64,000 nt of DNA from the NCBI RefSeq assembly GCF_001894945.1, contig NZ_BCXE01000033.1:154435-218434 (forward strand). The letters run 5' to 3'. This stretch comes from Rhodococcus ruber NBRC 15591 (lineage in GTDB: Bacteria; Actinomycetota; Actinomycetes; Mycobacteriales; Mycobacteriaceae). Of this stretch, positions 26,957 to 34,486 are shown one piece after another. Position numbers and translations under genes: made by a program. Numbering within the stretch: the first letter of the stretch is position 1; each line of letters begins with the position of its first letter. The notes beneath the pieces are model-generated. The model had not been told where the DNA came from, searched no databases, and worked only from the letters and a program-made list of their open reading frames with translations.

Positions 26957-27799
26957 GTGCTCGCCCTGGTGGCCGCGGTCGGCTACGGGGTGAGCGACTT
27001 CCTCGGCGGAGTCGCGTCCCGGCAGGTGGCGGCGCTGCGGTTCGTGCTCGTGTCGTACCCGCTGTCGCTGCTGCTGGTGCTCGCCGTCGCGCCGCTCGTC
27101 GGCGGTGACGTCACGGCCGGGTCGCTCGGCTGGGGTGCGGCGGCCGGTGTGGCCGGCGGCGTCGCGATCTGGTGGTTCTATCTCGCGCTCGCCGCCGGTC
27201 CGATGTCGGTGGTGTCCCCACTCACCGCCGTGCTCGTGGCCGGGATCCCGGTGCTCGTCGGCGTCACGGCGGGGGAGCGGCCCGGGCCGGTCGCCTACGC
27301 CGGAATCGCGATCGCCCTCGTCGCCGTCGTGCTGGTCAGCAGGGAATCGAGGGAGAGCGTCGCCGGGGACGAGCAGCCACGCTTCACCGCGAACGTGGCG
27401 TGGCTGACCGTCGGCTCCGGGGTCGCGTTCGCGCTGATGTTCGTCGCGCTGCACCGAGTCCCCGAGGGCACCGGCCTGTGGCCTCTCGGCATGTCGCGGC
27501 TCACCGCGACGCTCGTGGTGTGGGCCGTGGCTCTGGGGGTGCGGCAGCTGATCCGGCCGCCGGGGCGGGTGTACCCGCACATCGTCGCGGTCGCGGTCCT
27601 GGACGTGATCGCCAACGGTGCGCTGATGTTCGCCTTCCAGGGCGGCATGCTGTCGCTGGTCAGCGTCATCGGCGCGCTGTACCCGGCGGCGACCGTGCTG
27701 CTGGCGATGATCGTGCTGGGCGAGCGTATCGGGCGTGGTCAGACGGCCGGCATGCTGCTCGCCCTCACCGCCGTAGGCATGATCACCGCGGCCGCGTGA
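26957..27799 (+). CDS. EamA/DMT-superfamily transporter
   Basis: This 280-residue protein has ten predicted membrane helices in two EamA repeats (LALVAAVGYGVSDFLGG at the N-terminus and LTVGSGVAFALMFVALH in the middle). The substrate is not inferable. The GTG at 26957 is 8 bp after the smpB stop; an in-frame CTG at 26945 would give [15 protein letters not shown], which resembles homologous starts. It is probably cotranscribed with smpB. Confidence 0.85.
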   Translation: MLALVAAVGYGVSDFLGGVASRQVAALRFVLVSYPLSLLLVLAVAPLVGGDVTAGSLGWGAAAGVAGGVAIWWFYLALAAGPMSVVSPLTAVLVAGIPVLVGVTAGERPGPVAYAGIAIALVAVVLVSRESRESVAGDEQPRFTANVAWLTVGSGVAFALMFVALHRVPEGTGLWPLGMSRLTATLVVWAVALGVRQLIRPPGRVYPHIVAVAVLDVIANGALMFAFQGGMLSLVSVIGALYPAATVLLAMIVLGERIGRGQTAGMLLALTAVGMITAAA

Positions 27800-27840
27800 C
27801 GGCTGTGATCCACGTCATCCGCGGCGCGGCGGAAATGGGA

Positions 27841-27869
27841 ATGACGAAGGGGGGTCCGCGCGTTAGAGT
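27841..27869 (+). promoter_or_regulatory. Promoter of the tmRNA gene
   Basis: The -35-like ATGACG (27841-27846), 17-bp spacer and -10 TAGAGT (27864-27869) would start RNA about 24 nt before the mature tmRNA 5' end. Confidence 0.5.
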
Positions 27870-27900
27870 GGGTAGTCCTGCGAAGGTCGCAGGTACGTAC

Positions 27901-28268
27901 GGGGCTGAACGGTTTCGACTGCGTACGTTGAGCTAGGGGAAGCGTGTCGGTGCAGGCAAGAGACCACCGTAAGCGTCGCTGCAAACCAATAAGCGCCGAG
28001 TCTACTCAGCGCGAGTACGCCCTCGCTGCCTAAGCGAGTGCGTCTCTGTCAGACCGGGTGTGCTCCCGCCCCGGATCCTGGCATCGACTAGGGAGCTTCA
28101 CCGTACGGCTCGGTCGCGGAGCCGTACGGGACAGCAAACAGCGACTGGGATCGTCATCTCGGCTTGTTCGCGGGACCGGGAGATCCAAGTAGAGACATAG
28201 CGAACTGCACACGGAGAAGCCCTGGCGAGGCGGCGGAGGACCCGGGTTCGATTCCCGGCAGCTCCACC
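27901..28268 (+). ncRNA. ssrA: tmRNA (SsrA)
   Basis: This 368-nt transfer-messenger RNA has a tRNA-like acceptor of GGGGCTG (27901-27907) paired with CAGCTCC (28259-28265), followed by the T-arm GGGTTCGATTCCC. The tag ORF is 27995-28033 and encodes AESTQREYALAA then TAA, so the degradation tag ends in the ALAA protease signal. Pseudoknot helices fill the rest. The genome encodes ACC rather than ACCA at the 3' end, so the terminal A is added later. It works with SmpB, encoded just upstream, to rescue stalled ribosomes. Confidence 0.95.
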
Positions 28269-28273
28269 GGAAC

Positions 28274-28309
28274 GCGAAGGACCCCGGCCACCCGGCCGGG
28301 GTCCTTCGC
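28274..28309 (+). terminator. tmRNA terminator
   Basis: A perfect 16-bp stem (28274-28289 with 28294-28309, beginning GCGAAGGACCCC) has a 4-nt loop and lies 6 nt after the tmRNA end. Confidence 0.8.
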
Positions 28310-28336
28310 ATCTGCCGGACCTCTACGGTTACCGGC

Positions 28337-28693
28337 ATGGAGTACAAACCGACGGCCGTGGTCGCCGCGGGCGGAGCGGTGGGCGCCGTGGCCCGGTACG
28401 CCCTGGCCGTGCAGTTCCCCGGCATCTGGACGATCGCGGCGATCAACGTCGCCGGCTCGCTGCTGCTCGGCCTCGTCGCCGCGCTGCTCGGTCCCGATCG
28501 CCTGTGGCGCCTGTTCCTGGGTGTCGGCGTACTCGGCGGCTACACCACCTTTTCCACGTTCGCCGTCGACACCGTCCGCCACCCCGCGACGGCCGTCCTG
28601 TACGTGACTGTGACCCTCGTCGGGGCACTCACGGCGGCACGCGTCGGGATGGCCACCGGTGAGGCGTGGCGGCACCGGTCGGCGACCCGATGA
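28337..28693 (+). CDS. Fluoride channel subunit FluC/CrcB (first copy)
   Basis: This 118-residue protein has four membrane helices and the Fluc signatures NVAGSLLLG (about 37-45) and GGYTTFSTFAVD (about 68-79), whose Phe/Thr residues line the fluoride pore. Fluc proteins work as antiparallel dimers. The gene overlaps a second fluC by 4 nt (ATGA), so a heterodimer of the two subunits is likely. No fluoride riboswitch is seen between it and ssrA. Confidence 0.92.
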   Translation: MEYKPTAVVAAGGAVGAVARYALAVQFPGIWTIAAINVAGSLLLGLVAALLGPDRLWRLFLGVGVLGGYTTFSTFAVDTVRHPATAVLYVTVTLVGALTAARVGMATGEAWRHRSATR

Positions 28694-29034
28694 CCGTCCT
28701 GCTCGTCGCCGTCGGCGGCGGTGCCGGTGCGGTCCTGCGCTACCTCGCGGGCCGGCACGTCCGCTCCTATCGCAGCGTCCCGGTGGCGACGATGACGGTC
28801 AACGTTCTGGGCTGCCTGCTGCTGGGCCTGCTGTCCGGCGCCGCGCTGGCACCGGCGACGTTCGCGCTGCTCGGCACCGGATTCTGCGGAGGCCTGACCA
28901 CCTATTCGACGTTCGCCGTCGAAGCGGTCGGTCTCGTACGCGTGCGCCGCCCGGCCACCGCGACGGCATATGCGGTGGTGAGCGTGCTGGCCGGGACGGC
29001 CGCGGCCTGGGCCGGGTTCGCCCTCACGTCCTGA
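28690..29034 (+). CDS. Fluoride channel subunit FluC/CrcB (second copy)
   Basis: This 114-residue paralogue of the preceding gene starts at the overlapping ATG (MTVLLVAVGGGAG); an upstream in-frame GTG at 28666 would add eight residues. It keeps NVLGCLLLG and GGLTTYSTFAVE, with Tyr replacing one of the pore phenylalanines of the partner. The differing pore residues and translational coupling support an asymmetric two-subunit channel protecting against fluoride. Confidence 0.9.
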   Translation: MTVLLVAVGGGAGAVLRYLAGRHVRSYRSVPVATMTVNVLGCLLLGLLSGAALAPATFALLGTGFCGGLTTYSTFAVEAVGLVRVRRPATATAYAVVSVLAGTAAAWAGFALTS

Positions 29035-29112
29035 CCGCCGGCGATCGACGCGCGCGGTGCACGCAGGCCGGGCAAGATGAGCAGGGCAAGGTCGGGTGGA
29101 CGAGGAGGTCAC

Positions 29113-30747
29113 ATGGCGCACGAACGAGCGGGACAACCGGCGGCAGCCGCGGATCTGGAGGATCTCGCGCACCTGGTCACCGCGTACTACACGGTGACGC
29201 CGGACCCGCAGGATCCGTTGCAGCAGGTTGCCTTCGGCACCTCGGGTCACCGCGGATCGAGCCTCGACGGCGCCTTCAACGAGCAGCACATCCTCGCCAC
29301 GACCCAAGCGATCGTCGAATACCGGGCGGCGCAGCAGGTCACCGGGCCGCTGTTCCTCGGCCGCGACACCCACGCGCTGTCGGAACCGGCATGGACGAGC
29401 GCACTCGAGGTGCTCGCCGCCAACGGCGTCGATGTGGTCGTCGACGCCCGCGACCGCTACACACCCACCCCGGCCGTGAGCCACGCGATCCTGCGGCACA
29501 ACGCCGCCGCCGGATCCGGGGCCCGCGCCGACGGGATCGTCGTCACCCCGTCGCACAACCCGCCCCGCGACGGCGGATTCAAGTACAACCCCCCGCACGG
29601 TGGGCCGGCCGACACGGACGCGACGTCGGCGATCGCGGCGCGCGCCAACGAGCTGCTCGCCGCGGGACTCGACGGGGTGCGCCGGGTCCCTGCCGCCCGG
29701 GCGCTCGCCGCAGCCGGCCGGCACGACTTCCTCGCCGCCTACATCGACGACCTGCCGAACGTCGTGGACCTCGACGCCGTCCGTGAGGCCGGGCTGCGCG
29801 TCGGCGCCGACCCCCTCGGCGGTGCGAGCGTCGACTACTGGGGCGAGATCGCCGAGCGGCACCGGCTGGACCTGACCGTCGTCAACCCGCTCGTCGACGC
29901 CACGTGGCGGTTCATGACCCTCGACACCGACGGCAAGATCCGGATGGACTGCTCGTCGCCCAACGCGATGGCGTCGCTGATCGGCACCCGCGACCGCTAC
30001 GACCTGGCCACCGGCAACGACGCCGACGCCGACCGGCACGGCATCGTCACCCCCGACGGGGGGCTGATGAACCCGAACCACTACCTCGCGGTCGCCATCG
30101 ACTACCTGTACCGGCACCGTTCCGGGTGGTCCGCCGAGGCGAAGGTCGGCAAGACCCTCGTGAGCTCGTCGATGATCGACCGGGTGGCCGCGGGCCTGGG
30201 CCGCGGGCTGCTCGAAGTTCCGGTGGGCTTCAAGTGGTTCGTTCCCGGCCTGCTCGACGGCACCCTCGGATTCGGCGGGGAGGAGAGCGCCGGCGCGTCG
30301 TTCCTGCGGCGCGACGGCTCGGTGTGGACCACCGACAAGGACGGCATCCTGCTGGCCCTGCTCGCGTCCGAGATCACCGCCGTGACCGGCACGACCCCGT
30401 CCCGGCGCTACGCCGAGCTCGCCGAGCGCTACGGCGACCCGTCGTACGCCCGGGTGGACGCACCCGCCACGCGGGAGCAGAAGGCGGTGCTGGGGAAGCT
30501 CTCGCCCGAACAGGTCGACGCCACCGAACTGGCCGGCGAGCCGATCACCGCGACCCTCACCGCCGCGCCGGGCAACGGTGCCGCGATCGGCGGACTGAAG
30601 GTCACCACGGAGAACGCGTGGTTCGCGGCCCGGCCGTCGGGCACCGAGGACGTGTACAAAATCTACGCCGAATCGTTCCTCGGCCCCGACCATCTCGCGC
30701 AGGTCCAGGACGCGGCCCGCGACCTGGTGTCCCACGTTCTCGGCTGA
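29113..30747 (+). CDS. pgm: Phosphoglucomutase (alpha-D-glucose-specific)
   Basis: This 544-residue enzyme interconverts glucose 1- and 6-phosphate. Motifs in order are GTSGHRGSS (about 46), the phosphoserine loop [11 protein letters not shown] (about 147), the metal-binding [10 protein letters not shown] (about 302-311), the sugar-binding GGEESAG (about 390) and the phosphate-binding [14 protein letters not shown] near the C-terminus. The ATG at 29113 follows AGGAGG by 5 nt; the frame extends upstream to 29077 without a comparable ribosome site. It supplies glucose 1-phosphate for glycogen, trehalose and cell-wall sugars. Confidence 0.95.
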   Translation: MAHERAGQPAAAADLEDLAHLVTAYYTVTPDPQDPLQQVAFGTSGHRGSSLDGAFNEQHILATTQAIVEYRAAQQVTGPLFLGRDTHALSEPAWTSALEVLAANGVDVVVDARDRYTPTPAVSHAILRHNAAAGSGARADGIVVTPSHNPPRDGGFKYNPPHGGPADTDATSAIAARANELLAAGLDGVRRVPAARALAAAGRHDFLAAYIDDLPNVVDLDAVREAGLRVGADPLGGASVDYWGEIAERHRLDLTVVNPLVDATWRFMTLDTDGKIRMDCSSPNAMASLIGTRDRYDLATGNDADADRHGIVTPDGGLMNPNHYLAVAIDYLYRHRSGWSAEAKVGKTLVSSSMIDRVAAGLGRGLLEVPVGFKWFVPGLLDGTLGFGGEESAGASFLRRDGSVWTTDKDGILLALLASEITAVTGTTPSRRYAELAERYGDPSYARVDAPATREQKAVLGKLSPEQVDATELAGEPITATLTAAPGNGAAIGGLKVTTENAWFAARPSGTEDVYKIYAESFLGPDHLAQVQDAARDLVSHVLG

Positions 30748-30809
30748 GTCCGTACCGGCGGGACGCGCCTGCCGGACCGGTCGTGCGCGTCGCTAACATC
30801 AGGCCCATC

Positions 30810-32018
30810 ATGCGAACACGCGACGCCGCCTTGCCGCGGGAGATCTGGGTCCTGGTCAGCGCGGCCTTCGTCATCGCTCTCGGCTTCGGTCTCGTCGCGC
30901 CCGCGCTGCCGCAGTTCGCGCGCAGTTTCGGCGTCGGGGTCACCGCGGCGTCCGTCGTGATCTCCGCGTTCGCGGCCATGCGGCTGCTGTTCGCTCCCGC
31001 CAGCGGAAAACTCGTGCAGCGGCTGGGGGAGCGGCCGGTGTACACCGCCGGTGTGCTCATCGTGGCGCTGTCGACCGGCGCCTGCGCCTTCGCGACGGAC
31101 TACTGGCAGCTGCTGCTGTTCCGGGCGCTCGGCGGGATCGGCTCGACCATGTTCACCGTCTCGGCGTTCGGGTTGCTGATCCGCATCTCCCCACCGAACG
31201 CGCGGGGCCGGGTGTCGGGGCTCTACGCGACGAGCTTCCTGCTCGGCAACATCGGCGGTCCGCTCGTCGGCGGCGCGCTGGTAGGACTGGGGTTGCGGGC
31301 ACCGTTCCTGATCTATGCGGTGGCCCTCCTCGTCGCAGCGGCCGTCGTGTTCGTGAGCCTGCGCCACTCCGCGCTCGCCGCGCCGGACTCGGGCGCCGGC
31401 ATGCCCGCGATGCGGCTGCGGGAGGCCCTGCGGTCGCCGGTGTACCGGGCCGCACTCGGATCGAACTTCGCCAACGGCTGGGTCGTCTTCGGCGTGCGGG
31501 TGGCGATGGTGCCGCTGTTCGTCGTAGAGGTGCTCGGACGCGACGCCGGGCTCGCCGGGGTGGCGCTGACGGTGTTCGCCGTGGGCAACGCCCTGGTCCT
31601 GATGGTCTCCGGGCGGTTGTCCGACCGGTTCGGCCGCCGCCCGTTCGTCCTGCTGGGGCTCGTGGTGTGCGGGACCAGCACCATCGCGATGGGCCTGACC
31701 ACGAACCTCGCGCTGTTCTTCGCGACCTCACTGCTGGCCGGCGTCGGGTCGGGCCTGATGAACCCGGCCCAGCAGGCGTCCGTCGCCGACGTCGTCGGCA
31801 GCAAGGCGCGCGGCGGCCCGGTGCTGGCGACGTTCCAGATGACCGCCGACGTGGGCGCGGTGATCGGACCGGTCGCCGCCGGAGTCCTGGCGCAGCACCT
31901 GTCGTACGGGGCCGCCTTCGCCGTGACCGGTGCCGTCATGCTGCTGGTGGCCGTGCCCTGGGCGCTGGCGCCGCGGCTCACCCGGGAACCCGCGGTGACC
32001 GAAGCCACGGAGCGCTGA
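30810..32018 (+). CDS. Major facilitator superfamily transporter
   Basis: This 402-residue protein has twelve predicted membrane helices. The loop 2-3 motif of DHA1 drug exporters appears as GKLVQRLGERPVY (about 64) and its repeat copy as GRLSDRFGRRPFV (about 266), and the opening helix contains ALGFGLVAPALPQF. It is most like multidrug or metabolite efflux permeases of the DHA1 group; the substrate is unknown. It starts at ATG 30810, 62 bp after pgm. Confidence 0.88.
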   Translation: MRTRDAALPREIWVLVSAAFVIALGFGLVAPALPQFARSFGVGVTAASVVISAFAAMRLLFAPASGKLVQRLGERPVYTAGVLIVALSTGACAFATDYWQLLLFRALGGIGSTMFTVSAFGLLIRISPPNARGRVSGLYATSFLLGNIGGPLVGGALVGLGLRAPFLIYAVALLVAAAVVFVSLRHSALAAPDSGAGMPAMRLREALRSPVYRAALGSNFANGWVVFGVRVAMVPLFVVEVLGRDAGLAGVALTVFAVGNALVLMVSGRLSDRFGRRPFVLLGLVVCGTSTIAMGLTTNLALFFATSLLAGVGSGLMNPAQQASVADVVGSKARGGPVLATFQMTADVGAVIGPVAAGVLAQHLSYGAAFAVTGAVMLLVAVPWALAPRLTREPAVTEATER

Positions 32019-32044
32019 GCGTCGACCTCGGTACTGTCGATGAC

Positions 32045-32533
32045 GTGTGGATTCCCCTGCTCAGTCTGATCGCCCGGCTCGGTCTCGCCGCCGTGTGGCT
32101 GATCTCCGGCTGGATCAAGTTCGTCGATCCGTCGCAGACCGTGGTGGCCGTCCGCGCGTACCAGCTGCTGCCCGAGGTCCTCGTGCGGCCCGTCGCGGCC
32201 GGGCTGCCGATCCTCGAGCTCGTGCTCGGACTGCTGCTGCTGATCGGGCTCGCGGTGCGCGCGGCAGCGGTCGTGGGGGCGGCCGCGCTGCTGACGTTGA
32301 TCGGCGTGATCGCGTCGGTGTGGGCGCGCGGGCTGTCGATCGACTGCGGGTGTTTCGGTGGCGGTGGGGCCGCCGACGTGGACGGCTGGGACTACGCCGG
32401 AGAAATCGCACGAGACCTCGGCTTCCTCGCCCTGGCCGCATGGCTGACCGTGTTCCCCCGCAGTCCGCTCGCGCTCGGTCCCGGCTCCCGGGCGAGGCTC
32501 TCAGCACGCACTCAGCCCGCGATGGCAGAGTGA
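32045..32533 (+). CDS. MauE/DoxX-type membrane redox protein
   Basis: This 162-residue protein has four membrane helices and a conserved cysteine motif SIDCGCFGGGG (about 98-108) facing the outside between helices, as in MauE-like proteins. It begins at GTG (VWIPLLSLIARLG). The next gene, 37 bp on, encodes a membrane-anchored DsbA. MauE-type proteins are thought to pass electrons from DsbA-like oxidases to the quinone pool, replacing DsbB or VKOR, so the two genes probably form one disulfide-forming pathway. Confidence 0.8.
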   Translation: MWIPLLSLIARLGLAAVWLISGWIKFVDPSQTVVAVRAYQLLPEVLVRPVAAGLPILELVLGLLLLIGLAVRAAAVVGAAALLTLIGVIASVWARGLSIDCGCFGGGGAADVDGWDYAGEIARDLGFLALAAWLTVFPRSPLALGPGSRARLSARTQPAMAE

Positions 32534-32570
32534 TCCCGCATCGATACCCGGACAGCGAAGGGCAGATTTC

Positions 32571-33317
32571 GTGAGCGCCAAGAAGGTCAAACCGGTCAAG
32601 TACACGCCGGAGCCGACGTCGAGCAAGTCCACCTTCATCCTCGGCGGGATCGCGGTCGTGGTGATCGCGGTGCTGGTCATCGGGGGGGTGCTGTGGCAGG
32701 CGAACCGGAGCAAGGCGCGCAACGAGGGCTACGGGACGGTGCAGAACGCGGCGGTGCAGGTGGAGTTGCAGGACGACGGGGTCGTCCTCCTCGGCCTCCC
32801 CGACGCCGCGACGACGATCGACCTGTTCGAGGACCCGCTGTGCCCGTACTGCGCCGAGCTCGAGCACAAGCACGGTCAGGAACTCGCGCAGGCGATCGAC
32901 GCCGGCGACGTCGCTGTGCGATACCACATGCTCGCGTTCCTCGATCAGCTCTCGGCGAGCGGCGACTACTCGACCCGCGCGGTCGCGGCCGGTCAGTGCG
33001 TCGCGCAGGCCGGGGACGCGACGGCGTTCTCCGCGTTCCACGGTGCGCTGCTCTCGCCGGAGAACCAGCCCGCCGAGCGGGGCGACAGCGACCTCACCAA
33101 TGCCGAGCTGGCACAGATGGCACGGGACGCCGGGGCGTCCGACGAGGCGGCGCAGTGTGTCGCCGACGGCGCGCGCGTCGAGCAGGCTGCGGTCGACGCG
33201 GAGGCGGGACGGCAGGCGCTCGCGGCGGCGGGCGCGTCCGGCACCCCCGCGGTGGTGCACAACGGCACCGTGATCGACGCACTCGGTAACGACAACTGGG
33301 TGGCCGAGCTCGGCTGA
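32571..33317 (+). CDS. Membrane-anchored DsbA-like thiol oxidoreductase
   Basis: This 248-residue protein has a lysine-rich N-terminus, one membrane helix (about 22-43) and an extracytoplasmic thioredoxin fold with the active site CPYC (about 92-95) and the cis-proline loop SGTPAVV (about 224). Two additional cysteines (GQC and AQC) lie in the helical insert. It should oxidise secreted proteins and be reoxidised by the MauE-like neighbour. The start is GTG after AAGGGCAG. Confidence 0.88.
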   Translation: MSAKKVKPVKYTPEPTSSKSTFILGGIAVVVIAVLVIGGVLWQANRSKARNEGYGTVQNAAVQVELQDDGVVLLGLPDAATTIDLFEDPLCPYCAELEHKHGQELAQAIDAGDVAVRYHMLAFLDQLSASGDYSTRAVAAGQCVAQAGDATAFSAFHGALLSPENQPAERGDSDLTNAELAQMARDAGASDEAAQCVADGARVEQAAVDAEAGRQALAAAGASGTPAVVHNGTVIDALGNDNWVAELG

Positions 33318-33323
33318 GGTGGC

Positions 33324-33357
33324 GGCGACGGTGGTCGGACGGACGACCGCCGTCGCC
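33324..33357 (+). terminator. Hairpin after dsbA-like gene
   Basis: A 13-bp stem (GGCGACGGTGGTC, 33324-33336, with 33345-33357, one G-T wobble) and an 8-nt loop begin 7 nt after the stop codon. There is no T-tract, so termination efficiency is uncertain. Confidence 0.5.
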
Positions 33358-33382
33358 TCCCGGTCCGCACTGACCAGGCGAT

Positions 33383-33412
33383 TTGTTGTCGTCGACGGCG
33401 ATGGTGTAATTT
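33383..33412 (+). promoter_or_regulatory. Promoter for the tRNA-Ala pair
   Basis: The -35 TTGTTG (33383-33388), 18-bp spacer and -10 TAATTT (33407-33412) lie in a locally AT-richer patch. RNA would start about 30 nt before the first tRNA-Ala. Confidence 0.5.
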
Positions 33413-33450
33413 TCTCTTCGCACCGGGGAGTAAATCCCGGGCGACGGTAC

Positions 33451-33526
33451 GGGGCTATGGCGCAGCTGGTAGCGCACCACACTGGCAGTGTGGGGGTCAG
33501 GGGTTCGAGTCCCCTTAGCTCCACCA
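33451..33526 (+). tRNA. tRNA-Ala (GGC), copy 1
   Basis: This 76-nt gene has CCA encoded. The acceptor is GGGGCTA/TAGCTCC, the anticodon stem CCACA/TGTGG holds the loop CTGGCAG (anticodon GGC), and the T-loop is TTCGAGT. It is identical over its mature length to the copy 150 bp downstream. Confidence 0.95.
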
Positions 33527-33535
33527 TCGCGACAC

Positions 33536-33561
33536 GAGGCGAGAGTGAATGCTCTCGCCTC
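33536..33561 (+). terminator. Hairpin between the two tRNA-Ala genes
   Basis: A perfect 10-bp stem (GAGGCGAGAG, 33536-33545, with 33552-33561) has a 6-nt loop and ends in TTGTCG. It could terminate transcription or mark processing between the tRNA copies. Confidence 0.55.
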
Positions 33562-33600
33562 TTGTCGTGAGAGGCCACCTCGGGTGGTCCGGTTGTTCAG

Positions 33601-33673
33601 GGGCTATGGCGCAGCTGGTAGCGCACCACACTGGCAGTGTGGGGGTCAGGGGTTCGAGTCCCCTTAGCTCCAC
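33601..33673 (+). tRNA. tRNA-Ala (GGC), copy 2
   Basis: This 73-base gene is identical to the first copy, but CCA is not encoded (sequence continues CT after the discriminator A and one C), so the end must be added enzymatically. The flanks of the two copies differ, so only the gene body is duplicated or conserved. Confidence 0.93.
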
Positions 33674-33835
33674 TCCCGCACCCTCTCCACCCCCTCCGGG
33701 ACGCCCCGATCGTTGTGCGGCCGGACCGGTATCCCGGGCAATGCCGACATTTTCCCCCTCGGAACCTGCTTCATGCTCTCTCGTAGCGGCGCACACTGTG
33801 ATGGATCGCTTCGAAAACGGGAGAGGTGAGCTGTC

Positions 33836-34486
33836 GTGTCCGAAGGTTCGAACATTACCCCGGGTTCTTCTGCCGGTGCCGGTGCCGGTGCCGCACCGGG
33901 TGCGGGTGCTACTGCCGGTTCGGGTGCTACTGCCGGTTCGGGTGCTACTGCCGGTATGGGTGCCACTGCGGCAGCGGGTGCGTCTGCGCGCCATGCGGGT
34001 GGTGCCCACGAGGGTGGCGGCCCCGCCGCCGCTGTCCGCCACGGATCGGGGCCGGCGACCGGCTCGGGATTGAAGCAGGGTTTCGCCGCCGGCACGTCGA
34101 TCGCGGCCGGCATCCTGCTGGCCACGGTCGGTGTCCTGCAGTTCCTGCAGGGCATCGCCGCGATCGCCAAGGACGACATCATCGTCGTGGGGCAGGAATA
34201 CACCTTCTCCTGGGACGTCACGGCGTGGGGCTGGGTGCATCTGATCCTGGGCATCCTGGTGGCCGTGGTCGGTCTCGCGCTCGTCACGGGGGCGACGTGG
34301 GCGCGCGTCGCCGCGATCGTCATCGCGGCGCTGTCGATCATCGTGAACTTCCTGTGGCTGCCCTACTACCCGGGCTGGTCGCTCGCGATCATCGCGATCG
34401 ACGTGGTGGTGATCTGGGCGGTGTCGACCTGGGACGCCGATCGCACCTGGGACGCCGGTCGTACCGAGCCGGGCTACCGTCCCTGA
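33836..34486 (+). CDS. Four-helix membrane protein with Gly/Ala-rich repeat head
   Basis: This 216-residue protein has a low-complexity N-terminus (about 1-80), including a tandem GATAGS hexapeptide array. Four membrane helices follow (about 88-112, 131-152, 158-176, 180-198). The region with GVLQFLQGIAAI, YTFSWDVTAWGW and GATWARVAAIV looks like the actinobacterial DUF7144 family, of unknown role. The start is GTG after GAGAGGTGA. Its stop is immediately followed by the stop of the convergent ligase gene with no gap. Confidence 0.8.
   Translation: MSEGSNITPGSSAGAGAGAAPGAGATAGSGATAGSGATAGMGATAAAGASARHAGGAHEGGGPAAAVRHGSGPATGSGLKQGFAAGTSIAAGILLATVGVLQFLQGIAAIAKDDIIVVGQEYTFSWDVTAWGWVHLILGILVAVVGLALVTGATWARVAAIVIAALSIIVNFLWLPYYPGWSLAIIAIDVVVIWAVSTWDADRTWDAGRTEPGYRP
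33903..33974 (+). repeat. 18-bp tandem repeat encoding GATAGS
   Basis: Four head-to-tail 18-bp units beginning GTGCTACTGCCGGTTCGG occur. The first two are identical, the third changes at two bases (TATGG) and the fourth is diverged. The unit keeps the reading frame, so copy-number changes would lengthen or shorten the protein head without a frameshift. Confidence 0.8.

Noticed and set aside
28310..28336. Fluoride riboswitch before fluC
   Set aside because: Only 27 bp separate the ssrA terminator and the start codon; there is no room for it.
33451..33673. Prophage or genomic-island attachment at the tRNA-Ala genes
   Set aside because: No integrase, direct repeat of the tRNA 3' end with foreign DNA, or composition change is visible.
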